From Collinsella sp. An2 (GTDB taxonomy: Bacteria; Actinomycetota; Coriobacteriia; Coriobacteriales; Coriobacteriaceae): DNA of 64,000 nt. Below, in pieces: positions 8,937-17,020 of this stretch (its first letter is position 1; each line of letters opens with the position of its first letter). Location: assembly GCF_002160065.1 (NCBI RefSeq), contig NZ_NFJW01000008.1, forward strand, positions 52,528 to 116,527. The letters are read 5' to 3'. The position numbers were made by a program, and so were the translations under genes. The notes below the pieces were generated by a model that worked only from the letters and a program-made list of their open reading frames with translations, was not told where the DNA came from and made no database searches.

Positions 8937-9812
8937 ATGCGTAAACTGTATTCTCGCCAGCTCATCGAGGCTCGTCACGAGATGCTTTCCATCTACGAGG
9001 CGATCGACCTCACGCTGCATGACGCCGTGCGCGCATTCGTTGAGGGCGACAAGAAGCTCGCCTCCAAGACCAAGAAGAAGACCCTCAAGATCGACGCCCG
9101 CTGCGCCAACCTCGAGGCCGTCTGCTACAACCTCATCGCTACGCAGGCGCCCGTGGCTTCCGACTTCCGCCTGCTTCAGACCCTCATTTATACCGACTTC
9201 TGCCTGCAGCGCATGTGCGACAAGGTGCAGCGTGTCGCTCGCGCCGCAAAGCTCAAGGTGAAGACCGACATCGAGCTTCCTGCCGAGCTCATCGATCTTG
9301 TGAACCAGGAGGCGGCGAGCGTCTACAAGGTCATGGGCACCGCGGCTTCCGTGCTGGTGACCAACGACCTGACCCTGCTGCGCACCCTGAGCGGCCAGGA
9401 GGAGTCGGCGCACAGCATCTACGAGGAGTTCTTCCGCGCCTTCAACCGCATGTCCTCGGTCGAGCTGGCCGACGACCGCTCCTATGACGACTTCCGCCGC
9501 GTCATCATGGTTTCCCGCTACCTCGACCGCTGCGCGCAGTACAGCATCGACGCCGCGAGCCGCATCATGTTCCTGCTTACGGGGCAGCGCTGGAACAGCG
9601 TCGACATCGCGGGCTTCGACGAGGATGAGCTCGAGGCGCTGCGCGTGCCGTCCGGCGAGGGCGTCATCCTGCGCCCCGAGATCGATGCCGCCTATGTGGC
9701 CGACATTCCCGTCGACGAGGTCACCCCTGAGCTCAAGGCGCTCATCGAGAACCCGGTCGACGAGGACGACGACGATGACGACGAGTCCGACGACGAGGAT
9801 TTCGACGCCTAG
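8937..9812 (+). CDS. PhoU-family phosphate-signalling protein with acidic C-terminal tail
   Basis: Helical PhoU-like protein of 291 residues, normally a cytoplasmic modulator of phosphate uptake and PhoR signalling. PhoU-type repeats are seen as the Asp/Glu-containing helices KTLKIDARCANLEAVCYNLI, then ASDFRLLQTLIYTDFCLQRM and later MVSRYLDRCAQYSIDAASRI. Unlike typical PhoU (about 220 residues) it ends in a run of aspartate and glutamate (last ~20 residues). No pst genes adjoin. A candidate Pho-box lies 155 bases upstream, and the Pit/DUF47 pair is 5 kb downstream. Start ATG 8937 is the first in frame. Confidence 0.82.
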   Translation: MRKLYSRQLIEARHEMLSIYEAIDLTLHDAVRAFVEGDKKLASKTKKKTLKIDARCANLEAVCYNLIATQAPVASDFRLLQTLIYTDFCLQRMCDKVQRVARAAKLKVKTDIELPAELIDLVNQEAASVYKVMGTAASVLVTNDLTLLRTLSGQEESAHSIYEEFFRAFNRMSSVELADDRSYDDFRRVIMVSRYLDRCAQYSIDAASRIMFLLTGQRWNSVDIAGFDEDELEALRVPSGEGVILRPEIDAAYVADIPVDEVTPELKALIENPVDEDDDDDDESDDEDFDA

Positions 9813-9927
9813 GCCATCGCCTCTGTGCGCTTATAAACCTTGCGTGTCCAGGGCGCGGCTCCGTTTCACGGGGTCGCGCCCTGCGTTAGTATGAAGGCGT
9901 ACCAACGTGATAAAGAGGGTGTGTTCC

Positions 9928-10665
9928 ATGACTGAATATCTCGACCTGATTCGCCGCCGTCGCGAGGAGATCATCTCTCGGGCTGATGCCGCGCTGACGC
10001 GGGCGGGGCGCTCATGGTCCGATGTGAAGGTCATGGCGGTGTCGAAGACCGTCGGTGTCGAGCAGGTTCTCGATGCGATTCGAGCGGGGTATCGGTTCTT
10101 TGGCGAGAACCGGCCCCAGGAGCTCGTGCGCAAGCTTGAGGGACTCGAGGCCGCCGGCGTAAGCGAGGACGTTCGCTTCGACATGATCGGCAACCTGCAG
10201 ACCAACAAGATCAACGCCGTCCTCGGCAGGGCCGCCTGCATCCACTCCATCAGCTCGCTGCATCTTGCCGAGGCCGTCTCGTCCCGTGCCGAGCGGCGCA
10301 TGGGGGAGGGGCTTCTTGCGGCTCCGCAGCCCGTGCTGTTGGAGGTGAATGTCTCGGGCGAGGCCTCCAAGTCCGGCTTTGCCCCCGACGACCTGCGCGC
10401 TTCCATGGACGCGCTGCGCGAACTTCGTGGAATTCACATCGAGGGACTTATGACGATGGCCCCCCGTGGGGATAAAGGACGTGCCCGCGAGACGTTCGCG
10501 GGACTCAGGACGCTTCGCGACGAGCTTGAGGCAACCTACGCCGACATGAGCCTGCCCGAGCTGTCCTGTGGGATGAGCGAGGACTTCGAGATTGCGCTCG
10601 AGGAGGGCTCTACGCTCGTTCGCCTGGGCAGGGTGGTGTTTGACCCGGCGTTTGAGCTAGAATAG
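9928..10665 (+). CDS. yggS: YggS-family pyridoxal phosphate homeostasis protein
   Basis: PLP-binding TIM-barrel protein (YggS/YlmE/PLPBP) that keeps free PLP in balance; no catalytic turnover is known. Visible features are KVMAVSKTVGVEQVLDAI with the PLP lysine, FGENRPQEL, FDMIGNLQTNKINAVL, and the phosphate-binding end LSCGMSEDFEIALEEGSTLV. ATG 9928 is preferred over GTG 9907 because AGAGGGTG lies about 7 bases upstream and the protein then starts MTEYLDLI. At 245 residues it has family length. It lies just before sepF, as ylmE does before sepF (ylmF) in Bacillus. Confidence 0.95.
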   Translation: MTEYLDLIRRRREEIISRADAALTRAGRSWSDVKVMAVSKTVGVEQVLDAIRAGYRFFGENRPQELVRKLEGLEAAGVSEDVRFDMIGNLQTNKINAVLGRAACIHSISSLHLAEAVSSRAERRMGEGLLAAPQPVLLEVNVSGEASKSGFAPDDLRASMDALRELRGIHIEGLMTMAPRGDKGRARETFAGLRTLRDELEATYADMSLPELSCGMSEDFEIALEEGSTLVRLGRVVFDPAFELE

Positions 10666-10727
10666 ACGAACTAGCGTTGTCCTTACCGCACCGCTCATCC
10701 ATCGTGCACGCAGAGAGGTTGAGAGAC

Positions 10728-11468
10728 GTGAGCTTCTTAGACGATATCAAGAGTAGGCTTCCGTTCGGTCAGAACCAGGGCTCGTATGGGCAGGACGGCT
10801 ATGGCCAGGACGACGGCTATGGTGACGACTACTACGACGGCGCCGGTTACTCCGACGGCTATCAGCAGGATAGCTACGGGACATCCGCCGATGGCTACAG
10901 CGGCGGCGGATACAGCGGCTCCGAGCCTTCCACGAACGGCATCCTGGGCCAGACGCGCCGCGGCGAGGCTGAGTCCGTGGCGGTGTATACCCGCTCCGGT
11001 CAGCTCGTGGGCGACGCCGACCGTCATGCCACCACGTATAACCCGCCTTCGCGTCAGGACGGTTATCGTCCGGGTGCCTACGACACGCCTTCGAGCTATG
11101 CGGCGACCGTGCGCAGCCAGGCTTCGACGCCGGCTCCCACCCCGTCTGCGGTCGAGACGGCTCAGCACGCGAGCGCGATCTTGAACGCGACGCCGCAGCT
11201 GCCCGCCTACATCCTGCGTCCCGAGAGCTATGACGACGTCGAGACGGTCGTTCGCCGCGTGCGCACCAAGCAGCCCGTGGCCCTCGTCTTTGTTGGCGTG
11301 CGCACCGAGGTCGCCAAGCGCGTCCTGGACTTTAGCTACGGTTTCGCCTGCGGCCTGGGCGCTTCGGTCCAGGAGGTCGGCGACCGCATCTTCATGGTTC
11401 TGCCTGCCGGCTGCGAGGTCAAAAACTCCGACCTGCAGAAGCTGCGCGACGACGGCTACCTGAAATAA
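10728..11468 (+). CDS. sepF: SepF, FtsZ-membrane anchor of the Z ring
   Basis: SepF tethers FtsZ to the membrane and replaces FtsA in many Gram-positives. GTG 10728 is chosen: AGAGAGG lies 9 bases upstream and the protein then begins VSFLDDIKSRLPFGQ, an amphipathic membrane-binding helix. A long Gly/Tyr/Asp/Ser-rich linker (residues ~18-140) leads to the C-terminal SepF domain (YILRPESYDDVETVVRRV to the FMVLPAGCEVKN core). About 246 residues is long because of the linker. An upstream TTG at 10677 is in frame but has no ribosome site. The yggT gene follows in the same frame. Confidence 0.92.
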   Translation: MSFLDDIKSRLPFGQNQGSYGQDGYGQDDGYGDDYYDGAGYSDGYQQDSYGTSADGYSGGGYSGSEPSTNGILGQTRRGEAESVAVYTRSGQLVGDADRHATTYNPPSRQDGYRPGAYDTPSSYAATVRSQASTPAPTPSAVETAQHASAILNATPQLPAYILRPESYDDVETVVRRVRTKQPVALVFVGVRTEVAKRVLDFSYGFACGLGASVQEVGDRIFMVLPAGCEVKNSDLQKLRDDGYLK

Positions 11469-11483
11469 CAGGGGGTTCTCATC

Positions 11484-11753
11484 ATTACCGCATACTCGCT
11501 CGCCGAGCTAATCAGCACGCTCGTCAACTTCTACGAGATGTTGATTCTGATCTATATCATCTTGCGCTGGTTTCCTCTGCGCGAGGGTGGCTTGGCATAT
11601 GACATCGCTGTGGTGCTTCAATCTATCTGCGAGCCGTTTCTGGGTCTGTTCCGGCGTATCATTCCGCCGATGGGCGGCCTAGACTTCTCGCCGGTTATTG
11701 CGATTCTTGCGCTCAATCTCATCGCTCGATTTGTAATAGGTATAATCGTTTAG
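11484..11753 (+). CDS. yggT: YggT-family membrane protein with apparent non-canonical start codon
   Basis: Small YggT-family (YlmG) integral membrane protein found beside sepF and divIVA, probably aiding division or envelope organisation. The first ATG (11538) would cut off the first conserved helix: in-frame upstream codons encode ITAYSLAELISTLVNFYE, which fits the family N terminus. Between the sepF stop (11466-11468, same frame) and 11538 there is no ATG, GTG or TTG. AGGGGG at 11470-11475 is correctly placed for ATT 11484 (or ATC 11481). Two helices flank FLGLFRRIIPPMGGLDFSPV, the family signature. Start is inferred; the gene itself is well supported. Confidence 0.8.
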   Translation: MTAYSLAELISTLVNFYEMLILIYIILRWFPLREGGLAYDIAVVLQSICEPFLGLFRRIIPPMGGLDFSPVIAILALNLIARFVIGIIV

Positions 11754-11813
11754 GAAACGCAGGGCAGCCGTGCATGGATCGGCTTGCTCACGCGACGAAA
11801 AGGAGTACCAGAC

Positions 11814-12464
11814 ATGGCTATCACACCTGCAGACATTCAGGCCCAGACCTTCTCCGAGGCCAAGCGCGGCTATGATCCCGCCGAGGTCGATGTCTTCCTG
11901 GAGCATGTTTCCGCCGAGGTCGACGCGATGCTTTCCAAGATCGTCGATCTTAAGAACCGTCTCGATGCCGCCGAGCAGCAGCTCGCCGACGCCCAGGCCC
12001 AGCTTGCCTCTCAGCCGGTGACGGCTCCTGCTCCTGTCCAGCCCAGCATTTCCGCCTCTGAGCGTCAGATCTCTGCGGCCCTTATTTCGGCGCAGCAGAC
12101 CGCCGAGGCCATCATCAACGACGCTCAGCAGAACGCTGAGCGCATCGCCAACGAGGCCGACGCGAAGGCCCGCGACGTCATTCGCCAGGCGCTGCAGGAG
12201 AAGCAGGAGGAGATCAAGGAGATCGATCGCCTGAAGGCTTCCCGCGAGGAGTTCAAGGCCGAGTACATCAAGCTCATCCAGCACTTCATGGACGATGCCC
12301 AGAACTCGTTCCCGCCCGAGCTCATGTCCTCTACGCCGGTGGGCTCTGCTGCGGCTGCTCCCGCTCCGCTTCCGGCGTCCGATCCCGAGCCCGCGCCCGC
12401 TGCGGCTCCGGTGGCCGACCCCTTCGCGCCGCTCGACAACTTCGGCATGGATGACCTGGACTAG
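11814..12464 (+). CDS. divIVA: DivIVA-domain protein
   Basis: Cytoplasmic coiled-coil scaffold that binds negatively curved membrane at poles and septa. ATG 11814 is preferred: AAAGGAG lies 9 bases upstream and the protein begins MAITPADIQAQTFSEAKRG followed by YDPAEVDVFLEHV, the DivIVA N-terminal signature. Residues ~25-60 and ~80-150 are predicted coiled coil (heptads rich in Ala, Glu and Gln), and the tail is Pro/Ala-rich. About 216 residues. It closes the division cluster and is followed by an intrinsic terminator. Confidence 0.95.
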   Translation: MAITPADIQAQTFSEAKRGYDPAEVDVFLEHVSAEVDAMLSKIVDLKNRLDAAEQQLADAQAQLASQPVTAPAPVQPSISASERQISAALISAQQTAEAIINDAQQNAERIANEADAKARDVIRQALQEKQEEIKEIDRLKASREEFKAEYIKLIQHFMDDAQNSFPPELMSSTPVGSAAAAPAPLPASDPEPAPAAAPVADPFAPLDNFGMDDLD

Positions 12465-12496
12465 GCCTGTGCCCATTCACAGAGAGTTTGCATAGA

Positions 12497-12526
12497 AAGC
12501 GCCGCTCCTCTCGGGGCGGCACTTTT
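12497..12526 (+). terminator. Intrinsic terminator after divIVA
   Basis: The stem AGCGCCGCTCC / GGGGCGGCACTTTT with loop TCTC is followed by a T-rich run. It lies 33 bases after the divIVA stop. Confidence 0.8.
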
Positions 12527-12558
12527 GTCTTTAGGTGTGGGATAGGTGACGTAGTTTT

Positions 12559-13086
12559 TTAGAGCACGAACTCGTTACGAGGGATGCAGCGGGCCTCGCG
12601 GGCATCGGGCTCGGCGATGGTGTCTGCTGCATAGCCCAGGGTGAGCATGGATACCGGCAGCGTGTCGGCGGAAAGCCCAAACTCCTCGCGCGCGATGTCG
12701 GGGTCGAACATGCAGACCCAGCAGGTCTGCAGCCCCAGCTCCACGGCCTGCATCATCATCTGGTCGACCACGATCGAGGTGTCGATGAGCGACGAGTTCA
12801 TGCCGTCGCCTCGACGCACCCAGGCCTCCTCGGTTTTGGCGCAGGCGAGAAGCACCACGGGCGCACCGAAGACGCTGCCGTCCTTAGCAAAGTGATGCGC
12901 CGCTTTGGTAGCCTTCTCGCGCAGCTCGGGCGTGTCGCAGACGACAAGGCGCGTGGGGTGGTTATTGTGGGCGGATGGCGCGATGCGGCCCGCCTCGATG
13001 ATTGCGTCGAGCTTCTCGGGCTCGACGGCGCGCTTCTCATAGGAGCGGCAGGAATAGCGGGCGCGGGTAAGATCGGTGAAAGACAT
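12559..13086 (-). CDS. Nitroreductase-family FMN oxidoreductase
   Basis: FMN-dependent NAD(P)H oxidoreductase of the nitroreductase family; the physiological substrate is unknown. The start at 13086 gives MSFTDLTRARYSCRSYEKRA, the usual N terminus with the FMN-contacting Arg-Ser-Tyr segment, and has GGGAG upstream; a longer frame to 13188 lacks a ribosome site. Other motifs are IIEAGRIAPSAHNNHPTRLV, MMMQAVELGLQTCWVCMF and LTLGYAAD near the C terminus. About 175 residues, typical for short nitroreductases. It is transcribed alone, converging on divIVA. Confidence 0.9.
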   Translation of the reverse strand: MSFTDLTRARYSCRSYEKRAVEPEKLDAIIEAGRIAPSAHNNHPTRLVVCDTPELREKATKAAHHFAKDGSVFGAPVVLLACAKTEEAWVRRGDGMNSSLIDTSIVVDQMMMQAVELGLQTCWVCMFDPDIAREEFGLSADTLPVSMLTLGYAADTIAEPDAREARCIPRNEFVL

Positions 13087-13188
13087 GGGGCTCCCATCGG
13101 TTGCGGTTGGCGTGTCGGCAACCTTATACCCCAATGATTGCGCGCAGAGCATCGCTTCGCGTTTGTAGTTGAGCACAATCGGGGGCAC

Positions 13189-13267
13189 GGCGCGGGCCGG
13201 GTCTCAGGCGCGGAATCGGGTTCAGGCGTGAGGCTGGGTCCAAGACGTGGAATCGGGCCCAGGCGCG
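13189..13267. repeat. Degenerate 18-bp tandem repeat (four units)
   Basis: Units start at 13189, 13207, 13225 and 13243 (18, 18, 18, 19 bp), with the first six bases of a fifth at 13262. The consensus resembles GGCGCGGAATCGGGTCCA. It lies between the 5' side of the nitroreductase gene and the 3' end of rnpB, both on the minus strand. Confidence 0.6.
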
Positions 13268-13332
13268 ATACATCCCCGTGTGCGCCCATGCATACGAAGT
13301 GATACAGCCGATTGTTGGGAGAGAGGTGCAAA

Positions 13333-13683
13333 GCGGGCCTGTAAGCCGGGTTCTGTCGAGGACGGTCATTTATCTTGGCACACGCATCGCTGCGCGGCTC
13401 CTCGCACGCTACCCGGGCGCGGGCCGGGCCAACCCATAGCGCCCCTATTCGCGCTTGCTCCGGATGGGGTTTACCCAGCCGCCGTGTTGCCACGACGCTG
13501 GTGGTCTCTTACACCACCGTTTCAGCTTTTCCCTTTACGCTTGCGCGCAGGTGGGAGTCTTCTTTTCTGCGGCACTTTCCGTCGGATCGCTCCGCCTGGC
13601 CGTTAGCCAGCATCCTGCCCTGTGGAGCCCGGACTTTCCTCACGCCGGCGCCGAAGCGCCGGTCGCGCGACCGTCTGGCCCGC
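13333..13683 (-). ncRNA. rnpB: RNase P RNA (class A)
   Basis: Catalytic RNA of RNase P, which matures tRNA 5' ends. On the minus strand the RNA opens GCGGGCCAGACGGTC and contains the universal GAGGAAAGTCCGGGCTCC core (plus-strand complement around 13624-13642). It ends ACAGAACCCGGCTTACAGGC close to 13333. The P1 helix pairs GCGGGCC at the 5' end (13677-13683) with GGCCCGC at the 3' end (13333-13339). About 351 nt is a normal class A size. A -10-like TACAAT (minus strand, 13696-13701) lies just upstream. Confidence 0.95.
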
Positions 13684-13843
13684 TTTGCGGGAGGTATTGT
13701 ATCATGTCTGTTTGCCGCTCTCAGGGGTGCACATATTCTGCGAAGGGCTGCAAGTTGCCGCCTGTCGTAGTTAGTTGCCGTATCGAGCCGTCGCTAGGGA
13801 AACACTGAATATGAGCTTTCGCGGCGGCCCCTCGCACGTTCGA

Positions 13844-13972
13844 TTCGGAAAAGGGCGTCCCTTTCCGGAATCGCCGAGTAGACTCTTAAGCTCCGAGCCA
13901 TCTACCAGGTGTTTTGTCCGTCGGGCATCCTTGTCTACTCGGCGAATCGCGTTTCGGACGCCCTTTTCCGAA
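13844..13972. repeat. MITE-like palindromic repeat, copy A
   Basis: Perfect 17-bp terminal inverted repeats (13844-13860 and 13956-13972, beginning TTCGGAAAAGGGCG) enclose a second perfect inverted pair of 13 bp (13871-13883 and 13933-13945, GCCGAGTAGAC core). A related element in opposite orientation lies at 58633-58771. There is no coding capacity. It sits in the divergent rnpB-pit interval 13684-14352, which otherwise holds only the candidate Pho-box and promoter. Confidence 0.75.
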
Positions 13973-14130
13973 GCGAGTGAGCATGAGGAGGCGCAAGGAA
14001 GCTGTAATCAGCGTTTTCCTAGACGCTGCTTCGAGCCGCCGCCGAGAGCAGCCGCGCGTCTGCCTCACGCCCGCCGAGCGCGCTCATTCACCAACCCCCT
14101 CACCCGCGAACAGGGTATATCAGGAATCGG

Positions 14131-14148
14131 CTTACAAAACCCTTACAA
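14131..14148 (+). promoter_or_regulatory. Candidate Pho-box upstream of phosphate transporter
   Basis: CTTACAA is repeated exactly at 11-bp spacing (14131 and 14142), the geometry of PhoB/PhoP direct-repeat sites. A similar pair precedes the PhoU-like gene at 8766. It lies about 205 bases before the chosen pit start. Binding is inferred. Confidence 0.45.
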
Positions 14149-14352
14149 TCAATCACATGCGTAAGCTGTTGGCTAGAGAAAAGTAAAGTGTTACCCTGTT
14201 GTAGCGCAAATGAGACAGTTTGCCCACATAATCAGCTGACTTTCTCTTTACACAGCGCTCTCGGCCGTCCCTGCGGGTCGCCCGTCCCGCTGACGGAGCC
14301 AGATCCCGGTGCGTCGAGGTCCAGTTTGCATCTACTGGGGGAGTGGAACGTT

Positions 14353-15405
14353 TTGGACGTGACGTTGGGATTGTTTTTGCAGGAGCTTGCCTCCAATCCT
14401 ATCCTCGCTATCACGGTGTTGCTCACGTTGGGCGTCATCTTCGTCAACGGTTGGACCGATGCCCCAAACGCCATTGCGACAGCAGTAACCACGCGAACCA
14501 TCAATATTCGCCCGGCGATCATCATGAGCGCGGTCTTCAACTTCTTGGGCGTGCTCATCATGACCCTCGTCAACTCGTCGGTCGCTTCGACCATCTCGAA
14601 CATGGTCGACTTTGGCACCAACACCGATATGGCGCTTGTGGCGCTTTGTGCCGCGCTGTTCTCCATCGTGGTCTATAGCGTCGGTGCGTCGATCTTTGGT
14701 ATCCCTACGAGCGAGAGCCACAGCCTTATCGCCGGCCTTACTGGCGCGGCGCTCGCGGTGCAGGGCGGCCTGGACGGCGTAAACGGCGAGGAGTGGATCA
14801 AGGTCATCTACGGCCTCGTGCTGAGCCTCGCCCTTGGATTTGCGCTTGGCTGGGTGATCTGCAAGCTGCTTACCATCATCTGTGCCAACATGGACCGTCG
14901 GCGTACGAACAAGGTCTTCAAGTACGCGCAGATCTTCGGCGCCGCGGCCATGAGCTTCATGCACGGAGCGCAGGACGGCCAGAAGTTCATCGGCGTGCTG
15001 CTGCTGGGCGTGGCGTTCTGCAACGGCCAGCCCGATCTGGTGGGTGCGGTCATCCCTGTCTGGCTCATGCTCATCTGCAGTGTGACCATGGGCGTGGGCA
15101 CAAGCGTCGGTGGCGAGAAGATCATCAAGTCCGTTGGCATGGACATGGTGAAGCTCGAGACCTTCCAGGGATTCTCGGCCGACCTCGCCGGTGCCATCTG
15201 CATTCTGCTCTCGACGCTGACCGGCATTCCGGTATCCACGACACATACCAAGACGAGCGCCATCATGGGCGTAGGCGCGGTGAAGCGTCTCTCGGCCATC
15301 AATTTCTCGGTGGTCAAAGACATGATGCTCACGTGGGTCTTCACGTTCCCGGGCTGCGGCCTCATCAGTTTTGTGATGGCTAAGCTCTTTATGATGGTGT
15401 TCTAG
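14353..15405 (+). CDS. pit: PiT-family inorganic phosphate transporter
   Basis: Low-affinity cation-coupled phosphate permease in the cytoplasmic membrane. The frame opens at 14188, but a membrane protein start is reached at TTG 14353 with GGGGGAG nine bases upstream (GTG 14359 is the alternative). The two PiT signature repeats are FVNGWTDAPNAIATAVTTRT near the N terminus and a second copy near SFMHGAQDGQKFIG; ISTTHTKT-like VSTTHTKTSAIMGVG is also present. About 350 residues and roughly ten helices. The DUF47 gene 113 bases downstream is its usual accessory partner. Confidence 0.93.
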   Translation: MDVTLGLFLQELASNPILAITVLLTLGVIFVNGWTDAPNAIATAVTTRTINIRPAIIMSAVFNFLGVLIMTLVNSSVASTISNMVDFGTNTDMALVALCAALFSIVVYSVGASIFGIPTSESHSLIAGLTGAALAVQGGLDGVNGEEWIKVIYGLVLSLALGFALGWVICKLLTIICANMDRRRTNKVFKYAQIFGAAAMSFMHGAQDGQKFIGVLLLGVAFCNGQPDLVGAVIPVWLMLICSVTMGVGTSVGGEKIIKSVGMDMVKLETFQGFSADLAGAICILLSTLTGIPVSTTHTKTSAIMGVGAVKRLSAINFSVVKDMMLTWVFTFPGCGLISFVMAKLFMMVF

Positions 15406-15518
15406 GCACCATATTTTCGTCGGTTCTCATCGAGCGGCCTCGGCGTGTGCCAGCCGTTCGAACAGGCGGGCGACGCCACTCTCGCGATCGCTTACTCTCC
15501 AAGCAAGGAGGAACTATC

Positions 15519-16142
15519 ATGGCCAGGAAGAATGACGCGTTCTACTTTGACGCCTTCATCGCATGCGCGGACCTTTCATGTAAGGCTGCGCACCTGCTTT
15601 CCGAGGTGACTAAGAACTACGATCCCAATCGCATCGGCGAGGCTCTTGACGCCATGCACGAGATCGAGCAGTCTGCCGACGAGAAGAAGCATGAGGTGCG
15701 CGACGCACTGATCACCGCGTTCGTAACTCCGATCGAGCGCGAGGACATCGCCCTGCTGAGCCAGCACCTGGATGACGTGACCGATCGCATCGAGGGTGTG
15801 CTGCACCGCCTGTACTTCGACAACATCCAGGTCATGCGTCCCGACGCGCACGAGATGGTGGATATGATCTGCCGCAGCTGCGAGGAGATGCGTGAGCTCC
15901 TGGGCGAGATGGCTCACTTCAAGCGCTCGAAGACCCTGCACGACCACGTGATCGCCCTGAACTCGCTCGAGGAGGAGGCGGATCACCTGTTTATCAAGGC
16001 TATGAGGACCCTCCATACGACCTCGACCGATCCGCTGGAGATTCTGGCGTGGCGCGAGGTGTATATGTTCATGGAGTACTGCGTCGATTGCTGCGAGAGC
16101 GTGGCAGACACGGTCGACAGCATCGTGATGAAGAACTCCTAA
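15519..16142 (+). CDS. DUF47/PhoU-like Pit accessory protein
   Basis: Cytoplasmic helical protein of the DUF47 family (PhoU-related), usually encoded next to pit and thought to modulate phosphate transport. ATG 15519 is used because AAGGAGG lies 7 bases upstream; the protein starts MARKNDAFYFDAFIACADLS. Conserved segments are EIEQSADEKKHEVRDALITA and FVTPIEREDIALLSQHLDDV, then DRIEGVLHRL and LNSLEEEADHLF, typical acidic metal-binding helices. About 207 residues, normal. An intrinsic terminator follows at 16197. Confidence 0.93.
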   Translation: MARKNDAFYFDAFIACADLSCKAAHLLSEVTKNYDPNRIGEALDAMHEIEQSADEKKHEVRDALITAFVTPIEREDIALLSQHLDDVTDRIEGVLHRLYFDNIQVMRPDAHEMVDMICRSCEEMRELLGEMAHFKRSKTLHDHVIALNSLEEEADHLFIKAMRTLHTTSTDPLEILAWREVYMFMEYCVDCCESVADTVDSIVMKNS

Positions 16143-16196
16143 TGCGTTTTCACCGCGGGTGAGTTCATCATCCTGTATGTAATTCGGTTTGAAGCG

Positions 16197-16219
16197 AGCG
16201 GTCCTTCGGGGCCGCTTTT
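16197..16219 (+). terminator. Intrinsic terminator after DUF47 gene
   Basis: The 8-bp stem AGCGGTCC / GGGCCGCT with a TTCG tetraloop is followed by TTTG. It ends the pit-DUF47 unit. Confidence 0.82.
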
Positions 16220-16365
16220 GCTACGGCGCTGTTTTATGTGGGGCGGCAGCCGTCTTACGCTGAGGTTGCAGAGCGTAGCCGCGCTTGGGCTTTGGCGGCG
16301 ATGTGGCTCACAGATACAATGGGGTGCGGACACATTAAGGCGAACGGCGAGGAGCGGGGCGTACG

Positions 16366-17001
16366 ATGGAAAGTTATATCACGGTTCGTGCGGGGTATGA
16401 GGCGCAGGCCGAGTACGACGACCGAAAGAGCCGCTTTATCGCCCAGTTGGTCCACGTTGAGAGCGAAGACGAAGCGGCGGAGCACATCGCTCGCGTGAGG
16501 GCGCGGCACTACGACGCGCGCCACAACGTGCCGGCTTGGATCTTGGCCGATGGCCGCGAGCGTGCGAGCGACGACGGTGAGCCTCAGCGTACGAGCGGCA
16601 TGCCGACGCTTGAGGTGTTGCGAGGAGCCGGCCTGCGCGACGTGTGCTGCGTGACGACACGTTACTTTGGAGGAACGCTGCTGGGGCCCGGAGGGCTCGT
16701 CCGCGCCTATACAGCGGCGGCTCAAGAGGCTATCGAAGTCGCCCGTGCGCAGGGAATGCTTGTAGAGATGACGTCGGTGGTTCCGGTGGACGTTGGGGTG
16801 GCCTATTCCCATTACGACCAGATGCTGCATTTGATCGAACAGGCTGGCGGTAAGGTCTCATCGAGCGATTTTACCGATGCGGTAGCTATCCATGTGGTTT
16901 TCAAAGAGGGGGACGAGGTTCCGTTTTTGGCAGCTCTGACCGAACGGTTCGCTGGACGCGAGCAGGTTGAGGTCGGAAAGCCGCGCTTTGCCGAGTTCTA
17001 A
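16366..17001 (+). CDS. yigZ: YigZ/IMPACT-family protein
   Basis: UPF0029/IMPACT family protein of about 211 residues; bacterial members are of uncertain function, with a ribosomal-protein-S5-like fold and links to translation control. The signature VTTRYFGGTLLGPGGLVRAY is present, preceded by DGRERASDDGEPQRTSGMP. GAGGAG lies upstream of ATG 16366. It appears monocistronic. The 3' side ends in the two-armed repeat at 17021-17263. Confidence 0.93.
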   Translation: MESYITVRAGYEAQAEYDDRKSRFIAQLVHVESEDEAAEHIARVRARHYDARHNVPAWILADGRERASDDGEPQRTSGMPTLEVLRGAGLRDVCCVTTRYFGGTLLGPGGLVRAYTAAAQEAIEVARAQGMLVEMTSVVPVDVGVAYSHYDQMLHLIEQAGGKVSSSDFTDAVAIHVVFKEGDEVPFLAALTERFAGREQVEVGKPRFAEF

Positions 17002-17020
17002 GTGAGCGGCGGGTGAGGGA

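Noticed and set aside
13247..14186. Several open frames across rnpB and the MITE-like element
   Set aside because: They cover a structural RNA and a palindromic repeat; none has a ribosome site or family match.
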